Source: Trueperaceae bacterium
GTDB taxonomy: Bacteria; Deinococcota; Deinococci; Deinococcales; Trueperaceae
Assembly (NCBI GenBank): GCA_003567075.1
Contig: PXAU01000334.1
Span: 1 to 6,390, forward strand
Reading direction: 5' to 3'
DNA length: 6,390 nucleotides
The notes under the pieces are model-generated. The model saw nothing but the letters and a program-made list of their open reading frames with translations. It was not told the DNA's origin and did no database searches. Below are positions 1 to 5,282 of the stretch, piece after piece. Position 1 is the first letter of the stretch. Each line of letters opens with the position of its first letter. The position numbers were made by a program, and so were the translations under genes.

Positions 1-532
1 CGAGCCACGCGGCGCTGCCCTCGTCGCCGAAGCGATGCCCCCACCCACCGGCCCGCACACGGCGGCCGGAGCCGTCCACGCCCAGAGCGATCGAGCCCGT
101 GCCGGCTGCCACCAACACCCCGGGCCCGCCCCAGAACGCTCCCACGTGGGCGGCCGTCACGTCGCTGTCGAGCACCATGTGCTCGGCGCGAACGGCGTCG
201 CCCACGATGGCACGGGCCTCAGCCTCGCTGCCGGGCGCCTCGAGCCCCGACCAGCCGATGGCGAGCACGCGGATCGACGCGGCGTCGGAACCGTCCGCCC
301 GGGCCTTGCCGGCCTCGTGTAGGTGCTGCGGCGCCGCGGCCAGCGCACCCCGCACCGCCTCGCGCACCGATGCGCGGACCGAAGCCCCATCGCTGGTGTG
401 GTGGTTCGCGGCGCCGGCGGCGCCGCGCGCGAGCACCCTGCCGGCAGCGTCGATGAGCGCGCTGCGGGTGAAGGTGCCGCCGGCGTCGACGCCCAGGTAG
501 CGTGGCGCAGATCGCCCTGTCACCGGGCTCAC
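1..532 (-). CDS. N-acetylglucosamine kinase, BadF/BadG/BcrA/BcrD ATPase family (partial, C-terminal half outside window)
   Basis: This is predicted to phosphorylate free GlcNAc (or a related amino sugar such as MurNAc) with ATP in the cytoplasm. The frame runs open off the left edge, leaving 177 residues of an enzyme usually 300-340 long. The ASKHA (actin-like ATPase) fold motifs are in order: phosphate-1 loop YLGVDAGGTFTRSAL (12-26), ANHH (42-45) at the position where human NAGK has its sugar-binding TNH, the DSDVTAAHVGAF segment (122-133) holding the likely catalytic Asp, the phosphate-2 loop VAAGTGSIAL (141-150), and AGGWGHRFGDEGSAAWL (161-177), close to the GGWGH..GDEGSAYW of human NAGK. 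The start is taken as GTG at 532, overlapping the SIS stop by 4 nt (GTGA); GTG at 523 is equally possible. No good SD precedes either, so coupling to SIS translation is likely. With GH84 upstream it would capture released GlcNAc as GlcNAc-6-phosphate. Confidence 0.9.
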   Translation of the reverse strand, partial: MSPVTGRSAPRYLGVDAGGTFTRSALIDAAGRVLARGAAGAANHHTSDGASVRASVREAVRGALAAAPQHLHEAGKARADGSDAASIRVLAIGWSGLEAPGSEAEARAIVGDAVRAEHMVLDSDVTAAHVGAFWGGPGVLVAAGTGSIALGVDGSGRRVRAGGWGHRFGDEGSAAWL

Positions 533-1359
533 CGCAGCGGCGGGATCCGCGCGGACCATGTCGAAGGATCGCTGCCATCCCCGGTCTGGTCGACGTTGGC
601 GCTGCGCAGGATCTCCGGCTGGTGGCCGTGCGCCAGCGACCAGGCGACCGCTTCGACCACGACGGCCTGGAGCAACGCCGCTGCCACGACGGTCGAGAGC
701 GGCCCCACGGGTGTCGTCAGGCCCGGCAACGTGATCGCCGCGTCGCCCGGCGGGACCCCCGTGTCGAGCACCAGGTCGGCCACCTCGAAGAGTCGCTGGC
801 CGCTGGCGTGCCGTGCGTCGACCGAACGGGCGTGCGGCAGGGAGGTCAGCGCGATCACGCGCGCCCCCAGGCGCCGGCCGGTCAGGGCGGCTTCGATCGG
901 GTAGGCGTTGCGGCCTGCGTTCGAGGCAACGACGAGCACGTCGCCGGGACCGAGGCCGGCGGCCTCGAGGCGCACCTCCGCCAGGCCCGGTAGGCGCTCG
1001 ATCCGGCTGCTCGAGATGGCGGCGTCGTGGAGCATGAGCGCCGGATCGAGGATCGGCAGCACCGCCAGCAGCCCACCCGCGCGGTAGAAGACCTCCTCGG
1101 CCAGCATGTGCGAGTGGCCGCTACCCGTCACAGCCAGGAGGTGGCCGCCCTTGATCGCCTCGCCCACCCAGGCACCTGCGGTGGCGAGCGCCTCGGCCTG
1201 CCGCTCGCGCGCGCGCTCGAGGGTCTGCACGGCCGTCGCGAGGTAGCGATCGGCGGCGCTACCCGGGGCGCCGTCGAGGGCCGTGTCGGGTTCTGCGCCG
1301 GGTTCGGCGTCGTCGGCCGCCTTGGCTGCCATGCCCTTCGTCGCGTCGGAACCGGTCAT
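529..1359 (-). CDS. SIS-domain sugar-phosphate protein, UPF0309 type (isomerase/deaminase/etherase candidate)
   Basis: SIS domains bind phosphorylated sugars and occur in isomerases, amino-sugar-phosphate deaminases, the MurNAc-6-phosphate etherase MurQ and sugar-sensing regulators. This 276-residue protein has a disordered Ala/Asp/Gly/Pro-rich N-terminus of about 35 residues. A helix follows, and then the SIS core: AVTGSGHSHMLAEEVFYRAGG (about 76-96, phosphate-binding Ser and paired Glu), VVASNAGRNAYPIE (143-156, second phosphate-binding Ser) and ALTSLPHARSVDARH (170-184), with SANVD (253-257) near the end. The pattern GSGHSHMLAEE with SN-GRN is that of the poorly characterised UPF0309 family. 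I recall one member being named for its position next to nagA. There is no helix-turn-helix DNA-binding domain, so it is probably an enzyme rather than a regulator. It starts in an ATGA overlap with the acetyltransferase gene and ends in a GTGA overlap with the kinase gene. The exact reaction is unknown. Confidence 0.85.
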   Translation of the reverse strand: MTGSDATKGMAAKAADDAEPGAEPDTALDGAPGSAADRYLATAVQTLERARERQAEALATAGAWVGEAIKGGHLLAVTGSGHSHMLAEEVFYRAGGLLAVLPILDPALMLHDAAISSSRIERLPGLAEVRLEAAGLGPGDVLVVASNAGRNAYPIEAALTGRRLGARVIALTSLPHARSVDARHASGQRLFEVADLVLDTGVPPGDAAITLPGLTTPVGPLSTVVAAALLQAVVVEAVAWSLAHGHQPEILRSANVDQTGDGSDPSTWSARIPPLR

Positions 1360-1994
1360 GGGAGCCTCCGTCCCAGCAGCAGCGCGCCGGGTTCGTCGCG
1401 CTGCGCTTCGATGGGTGTGAAGCCGAGCGCCCGGTAGAAACCCTGGGCGCGCGCGTTGCGCTGGCCCACGCCGAGATGCACGCCGCAGGCGCCCCGCTCG
1501 ACGAGCGCCGTGAGCAGCGTCGCCACCATCTGGCGGCCGTAACCGCGGCCTTGCGCCCGCGGCAGGATGTCGATGTGCAGGTGGGCCGGGTACGCCTCGA
1601 GTTCGCGTGGCAGCGTGATCAAAGGCGCGTGGAGCTCGGCGAGGAGGCGTTCGTCCTCGTCCTTGGCCGCACCGCCGGCGGGCGCGGGCGGAAGGTTCGC
1701 GCGCAGCGCCGGCAACCACTCGTGCTCGAAGCGGCGGTAGAAGCGCACGCTGTCGTCGGTGCCGAGCACGTAGCCGCAGGCGCCGACGTCGTCCTCCAGC
1801 GTGAACGACAGCTCGGGCTCCAGGTCGAGGTAGGGCCCCACGTACCGGTGGCCGAGCAGGTTGCCATCGCGGAACAGGTGCGTGGCGTCCTCACCGTCGT
1901 CGCCCGTGGCGAGGCAGACGGCGTAGAGCGCCTCGCGATCGGCGGGGCGGTAGGGGCGGATGCACGCGCCGCGCGCGGTCTCCGTGCGGCTCAC
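1356..1994 (-). CDS. GNAT acetyltransferase related to the C-terminal domain of eukaryotic O-GlcNAcase
   Basis: This is predicted to transfer an acetyl group from acetyl-CoA to an unknown acceptor. The protein has 212 residues from the GTG at 1994. The GNAT signature is clear at HLHIDILPRAQGRGYGRQMV (138-157), with the Q/R-x-x-G-x-G/A pyrophosphate loop as QGRGYG (148-153), followed by N180 and the GFYRALGF element (185-192). The N-terminal half carries VGPYLDLEPELSF (52-64) and GACGYVLGTDD (71-81). From memory, these match the pseudo-histone-acetyltransferase domain of human O-GlcNAcase (VGPFLEL.., G-CGYALGT). Bacterial proteins of this kind from Oceanicola granulosus and Streptomyces sviceus have known structures. 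The human domain lacks the acetyl-CoA loop, while this one keeps it and may be active. The gene overlaps the GH84 stop (GTGA) and the SIS start (ATGA), so it sits in a coupled unit. The substrate could be an amino sugar or its phosphate, or a protein; nothing in the sequence decides. Confidence 0.88.
   Translation of the reverse strand: MSRTETARGACIRPYRPADREALYAVCLATGDDGEDATHLFRDGNLLGHRYVGPYLDLEPELSFTLEDDVGACGYVLGTDDSVRFYRRFEHEWLPALRANLPPAPAGGAAKDEDERLLAELHAPLITLPRELEAYPAHLHIDILPRAQGRGYGRQMVATLLTALVERGACGVHLGVGQRNARAQGFYRALGFTPIEAQRDEPGALLLGRRLP
1365..1369 (-). promoter_or_regulatory. Ribosome binding site GGAGG deciding the SIS-protein start
   Basis: GGAGG sits 5 nt before the ATG at 1359, within the end of the acetyltransferase gene. 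This sets the start at the ATGA overlap rather than at the long upstream open extension (to 1719), which merely shadows the acetyltransferase gene. Confidence 0.75.
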
Positions 1995-3394
1995 CCGGGT
2001 CCTCCCGTCAACCCTTCCGCTGGCCCTCCCGCCGGATTGGTGCCTCGGGTGTGGGGCACCACGGCACCGTCGTCATCGAGCGGCAGCAGGGCCTGGACGT
2101 CGGCGGTGAAGCCGCGCCGGTACGTGTTGGGCAGGTGGTCTGGGCGCCCGAAGCGCGCGCCTTGCAGGGAGCGGGCGCGAAGCTCGAGGTAGTCGGCCAG
2201 GGCGCGGCTCTCGGTGCGTGCCTCCCAGACGACGTTGTACAGGGCGTAGAGCAGGTCGCGATCGCGCAGTTCCGTGAGGTGCAGCAGGAGCCGCTCCACC
2301 TCGTCGGCGAAGTGCCTCAGGCGCGCGAGACGCGCATCAAACGGGTCAGGTGCAGCCGCCAGCAGGGCGCGCGCGTCGCCTAGGTGGGCTTCGACCAGCG
2401 GCCCGGACGACCATGGCAGGTAGCACAGCTCGGCCAGCAGCTCGAGCAACTCGGCGGCGAGCAGGTTCCCGTCGTTGAGCGTGAAGCCGCCGTGCCAGTC
2501 GCGCAGCGCGTCGCGCCACGCGGCCGCCGGCTGGTAGCCGACCGGGTCGTGCAGGTACGCCGCCAGCGTCGCGAAGGCCACCTCGTTCACCTCGAAGGGC
2601 GTGTTCGGGTTGGTGACGAAGCCTGCGCTCGCGGTCCGCAGGTCGGCGCTGCGGCCCGCCAACGGCCCCAGGTAGAGTCGCCGCAAGTCGTAATCGTTGG
2701 CATGCAGGTTGTCCCAGATGAGGGGCGGACGCCGCAGCGCGGCGCTGACGTCGGCCAGCGAGGCGGCGTCGATGCGCTCGCTGACGATCTCGTCACCGGT
2801 CCAGAAGACGTCGACGTCGGGCCCGAGTCGCTCGCCCAGCGCGTGCAGGTAGGCCCAGCCGTCACCGGAGGCGTCGGCCATCCGGCGGCAGTAGTCGGTG
2901 GGGCAGACGATGCGGCGGCCGGCAGGGGCGCGAGCGCGAAGGTGCGCGAACAGGCCCTCGGCCAGGTGCGCCTGTGCGGCGGCGACGCTGCCGAAGCGCT
3001 CGCGGCTCAGCGCATCGAGCGCGTGGGGGATGTCGTCGAACAGCAGGACCACGTCGTCGGCGCCGAGATCGAGGACCTGGTCGACCTTGGTGCGAAGGCG
3101 TTCGAGTTCGGCCTCCTCCGCGTAGCGGACGTCGAGTCCTGGAGCGATGGCGTAGCCGAAGCGCAGCCCCTGCGCGCGGCAGGCGCGCGCCAGTTCGGTC
3201 AGCTGCGTCACCTCGGTGGCGTCGTAGCGTTCGCGCCAGGCGGCGCGCAGCTTGATGTCGTCCTTGGGGGCGTAGATGTAGGCGGCGAACCCCCACGCCG
3301 CCAGGCGTGGGAGCAGGGCAAGGCGCTGCTCGTGGCGCCAGGGCCGACCGTAGAAGCCCTCGATCACGCCGCTGTAGTAGGGGCGATCGCTCAC
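1991..3394 (-). CDS. Cytoplasmic GH84 beta-N-acetylglucosaminidase (O-GlcNAcase-like, protein NagZ-independent)
   Basis: This enzyme is predicted to hydrolyse terminal beta-linked GlcNAc from a glycoside. GH84 enzymes do so by substrate-assisted catalysis, in which the 2-acetamido group attacks the anomeric carbon. From the GTG at 3394 the protein has 467 residues. Visible GH84 landmarks, in order: GVIEGFYGRPW (9-19), YAPKDD (41-46, with the conserved substrate-binding Lys), the catalytic Asp pair in LLFDDIP (D120, D121), WTGDEIVS (198-205), WDNLHANDYD (227-236) and GFVTNPNTPFEVN (258-270). After about residue 300 a helical region follows, corresponding to the stalk-like helical domain of this family, then a Gly/Pro-rich tail ending LTGGPG. 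No signal peptide or membrane segment is present, so it should act in the cytoplasm on imported substrate. This differs from the secreted GH84 enzymes of gut bacteria and clostridia. It follows the permeases by 55 nt, and its TGA overlaps the GTG of the acetyltransferase gene. Confidence 0.93.
   Translation of the reverse strand: MSDRPYYSGVIEGFYGRPWRHEQRLALLPRLAAWGFAAYIYAPKDDIKLRAAWRERYDATEVTQLTELARACRAQGLRFGYAIAPGLDVRYAEEAELERLRTKVDQVLDLGADDVVLLFDDIPHALDALSRERFGSVAAAQAHLAEGLFAHLRARAPAGRRIVCPTDYCRRMADASGDGWAYLHALGERLGPDVDVFWTGDEIVSERIDAASLADVSAALRRPPLIWDNLHANDYDLRRLYLGPLAGRSADLRTASAGFVTNPNTPFEVNEVAFATLAAYLHDPVGYQPAAAWRDALRDWHGGFTLNDGNLLAAELLELLAELCYLPWSSGPLVEAHLGDARALLAAAPDPFDARLARLRHFADEVERLLLHLTELRDRDLLYALYNVVWEARTESRALADYLELRARSLQGARFGRPDHLPNTYRRGFTADVQALLPLDDDGAVVPHTRGTNPAGGPAEGLTGGPG
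2001..2006 (-). promoter_or_regulatory. Ribosome binding site GGGAGG for the acetyltransferase gene
   Basis: GGGAGG lies in the last codons of the GH84 gene, 6 nt before GTG at 1994. Together with the 4-nt GTGA overlap, it indicates that ribosomes finishing the GH84 protein can restart directly on the acetyltransferase. Confidence 0.7.
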
Positions 3395-3449
3395 GCTGCG
3401 GTGCCTCCTTCCGTCGTCCGCTGCGGCCGCATGGCGGCGGCGGTGGCGC
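3395..3449 (-). other. Short intergenic gap between permease 2 and the GH84 gene
   Basis: This 55-nt spacer is the longest non-coding stretch in the window. It carries the SD of the next gene and a small perfect inverted repeat on the transcript strand (GCCGC-CAT-GCGGC). No run of U follows the hairpin, so it does not look like an intrinsic terminator. No promoter-like pair of boxes stands out, and I see no reason to split the operon here. Confidence 0.5.
3404..3410 (-). promoter_or_regulatory. Strong ribosome binding site AAGGAGG deciding the GTG start of the GH84 gene
   Basis: AAGGAGG is the best SD match in the window. It sits 9 nt before GTG at 3394, and the protein then begins VSDRPYYSGVIEGFYG, right at the conserved start of the GH84 barrel. 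This favours 3394 over an upstream in-frame GTG at 3463, which would add 23 low-complexity Arg/His/Ala residues and overlap permease 2. Confidence 0.8.
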
Positions 3450-4304
3450 TCAGTCGAGCGCACCCGTGGTGAGCCCCGCGATCACCTGGCGCTGGAACAC
3501 GAAGTACAGCACCAGGACGGGGACGGTGGTGATGGACAGGGCGGCGAACACGAGGCGGTAGTCGACGAGGTAATGCCCGGAGAACGCCAACAGCCCGGCG
3601 GGCAGGGTGCGCAGGCGCTCGTCCTGGATGAACAGCATCGCGAAGAGCAGTTCGTTCCAGAGGTTGACGAGGTTGAGGATCACGACCGTCGCCAGCGCGG
3701 GCCGCACCAGCGGGAACATGACGAAGGCGTAGGTCTGCAGCAGGTTGGCGCCGTCGATGCGCGCGGCGTCCTCGAGCTCGCGCTCGAGCGTCAGGTAGTA
3801 CGAGCGCAGCAGGTAGATGGTGAGCGCCAGCGGCCAGCTCATGTAGGGCAGGATCAGCGCCCAGTAGGTGTTGAGCAGCTGCATGTCGCGGAGCAGGAAG
3901 AACAGCGGGATGATCACGACCTGCGCCGGCAGCAGCAGGCCGATCAGGAGCAGATAGAAGAGCGCGTCGCGGCCGCGGAAGCGCAGCCGCGCGAAGGCGT
4001 AGGCGGCGAGGCTGGCGATCATCACCAGCGCCGTCACCGAGGTGCCGGTCACGAGCAGGGAGTTGAGGTAGAGCCTGCCGAGGTTGCCGAGCTGCCAGGC
4101 CTCGACCAGATGGTGCCAGTTCCAGACGGCCGGGAGGGCCAGCGGCGAGGTGGCGATCTCCTGGTTGGTCTTGAAGCCGGAGTAGAGCATCCACACGAGC
4201 GGGAAGGCCATGCCGATCACGACCGTGACGGCCACCCAGTAGTGCAGGACGGTCATGAGCGGCAGGCGCGCGGGCCGCGTGAGGGTGCTGGCGCTAGTAC
4301 TCAA
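3450..4304 (-). CDS. ABC sugar transporter permease 2 (MalG/UgpE-like, CUT1 type)
   Basis: This is the second channel subunit, partner of permease 1. It has 284 residues, normal for MalG-type subunits. Six hydrophobic segments are visible at about 20-41, 82-105, 115-138, 146-168, 199-222 and 250-271. The EAA loop appears as LEDAARIDGANLLQTYAFVM (177-196), with Asp in place of the first Glu of EAA's neighbour position and G185 conserved. The C-terminus FQRQVIAGLTTGALD is the typical end of this subfamily. The start is taken as TTG at 4304 because of a well-placed GGAGG. An internal ATG at 4256 would shorten the protein by 16 residues and still leave all membrane segments. The gene overlaps permease 1 by 11 nt, which suggests coupled synthesis of the two subunits in equal amounts. 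The TGA stop is at 3452-3450. Confidence 0.95.
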   Translation of the reverse strand: MSTSASTLTRPARLPLMTVLHYWVAVTVVIGMAFPLVWMLYSGFKTNQEIATSPLALPAVWNWHHLVEAWQLGNLGRLYLNSLLVTGTSVTALVMIASLAAYAFARLRFRGRDALFYLLLIGLLLPAQVVIIPLFFLLRDMQLLNTYWALILPYMSWPLALTIYLLRSYYLTLERELEDAARIDGANLLQTYAFVMFPLVRPALATVVILNLVNLWNELLFAMLFIQDERLRTLPAGLLAFSGHYLVDYRLVFAALSITTVPVLVLYFVFQRQVIAGLTTGALD

Positions 4305-5262
4305 CGGTGTGCCTCCGGCGTGTCACCAGCAGGTAGGCCAGCGACACCAGCCCCACGACCACGGTCATGACGACGGTGAGCGCGGCGCCGTAGCCCATGT
4401 TGTGGCGGTCGAAGGCTTGCTTGACGATCCAGGTGGTGGGGATCTCGGTGGCGTTGAAGGGGCCGCCGCCGGTCATGGTGAAGAACAGGTCGAAGGCCGC
4501 GAAGCCGCCCGTGACGCAGAGCAGGATGGCCACCACGCCGGTCTCGCGCAGGAGCGGCAGCGTGACGTGCCACAGGCGCTGCAGCGGCGTGGCGCCGTCG
4601 AGCATGGCGGCCTCGTACAGCGTGACGGGGATGCGCCTGAGCGCGGCGAGGAAGATGATCATGTAGAAGCCGGCGTACTTCCAGCCGGAGACGATGATCA
4701 CGGCCAGCATCGCGGTGCCGCCGTCGGACAGCCAGGGATGCGCCCACTCGGCCAGGCCCAGTGCCCGCAGGCCTTCGTTGAGCAGGCCGCGGCGGTAGTC
4801 GTAGACGTACGTCCACAGCAGGCCAGCGGCCACCATCGAGAGCACCATGGGCGAGAAGAACAGGCCGCGCATGAAGCCGAAGCCGCGCCGGTCGCTGGCG
4901 AGGAGGACCGCGATCAGCAGGCCGAACGCGACCTCGACGACGAGCGTGCCGGCGATGTAGATCCCGACGTTCACGTACGAGCGGATGTGGATGCTGTCGT
5001 TCCACGCCCGCACGTAGTTGCGCCATCCCACCCACTCCGGGGTGCGCAGGCCGTCCCAGGTGGTGAAGCTGTAGTACACCGCGCTGCCGAGCGGCAGCAG
5101 CACGAAGGTGCCGAACAAGAGCAGGGCGGGCAGGACGAAGAGGTACTTCTGGGCCTCCTCGAGCCGCGCCGCACGCGCGGGACGCGACCGGCGGCGGGCA
5201 TCGGTTGCCTTGGCGACGGTGGCTCGGTGACCAGCGGGCGCGGCGCGGCTCGGGAGTCTCAT
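4294..5262 (-). CDS. ABC sugar transporter permease 1 (MalF/UgpA-like, CUT1 type)
   Basis: This is one of the two inner-membrane subunits forming the translocation channel of a carbohydrate ABC importer. It has 322 residues, near the usual 290-320, with an Arg/Ala-rich cytoplasmic N-terminus of about 38 residues. Six hydrophobic segments lie at about 40-64, 98-122, 133-153, 184-207, 240-262 and 293-313. The EAA loop that docks on the ATPase is clear: YEAAMLDGATPLQRLWHVTLP at about 216-236, with E217-A-A and G223. The FDLFFTMTGGGPFNAT stretch (257-272) is typical of MalF/UgpA-like permeases. The ATG at 5262 follows the binding-protein gene by 20 nt. Its TAG stop at 4296-4294 overlaps the start of permease 2. 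The pair plus a binding protein makes an importer without its ATPase. Substrate is inferred only from the neighbours. Confidence 0.95.
   Translation of the reverse strand: MRLPSRAAPAGHRATVAKATDARRRSRPARAARLEEAQKYLFVLPALLLFGTFVLLPLGSAVYYSFTTWDGLRTPEWVGWRNYVRAWNDSIHIRSYVNVGIYIAGTLVVEVAFGLLIAVLLASDRRGFGFMRGLFFSPMVLSMVAAGLLWTYVYDYRRGLLNEGLRALGLAEWAHPWLSDGGTAMLAVIIVSGWKYAGFYMIIFLAALRRIPVTLYEAAMLDGATPLQRLWHVTLPLLRETGVVAILLCVTGGFAAFDLFFTMTGGGPFNATEIPTTWIVKQAFDRHNMGYGAALTVVMTVVVGLVSLAYLLVTRRRHTVEY
4312..4316 (-). promoter_or_regulatory. Ribosome binding site GGAGG deciding the TTG start of permease 2
   Basis: GGAGG lies inside the 3' end of the permease 1 gene, 7 nt before TTG at 4304. The only ATG near the N-terminus in this frame (4256) has no comparable site at the right distance, so the SD supports the rare TTG start and an 11-nt gene overlap. 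Confidence 0.7.
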
Positions 5263-5275
5263 GCGCGGGAGCCGA

Positions 5276-5281
5276 CCTCCT
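5276..5281 (-). promoter_or_regulatory. Ribosome binding site AGGAGG for permease 1
   Basis: AGGAGG lies in the 20-nt gap between the binding-protein stop and the permease 1 ATG. The spacing to that ATG is 13 nt, longer than the usual 5-9. No closer in-frame start exists between the two, so the ATG at 5262 is kept. The long spacing may lower translation of the permease relative to the abundant binding protein. Confidence 0.6.
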
Positions 5282-5282
5282 G

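Noticed and set aside
1360..1719. N-terminal extension of the SIS protein up to a start at 1719.
   Set aside because: The extension is an Arg/Ala/Pro-rich out-of-frame reading of the acetyltransferase gene; the ATG at 1359 has its own SD and an ATGA overlap.
1991..2002. Possible programmed -1 frameshift fusing the GH84 and acetyltransferase proteins into one O-GlcNAcase-like chain.
   Set aside because: The two frames are related by -1 at the overlap, but the sequence there (GGA CCC GGG TGA) is not a standard X-XXY-YYZ slippery heptamer, and a good SD for separate initiation is present.
3395..3449. GCCGC-CAT-GCGGC hairpin as a terminator between permease 2 and the GH84 gene.
   Set aside because: The stem is only 5 bp and has no U-run after it; short GC palindromes are expected by chance at this base composition.
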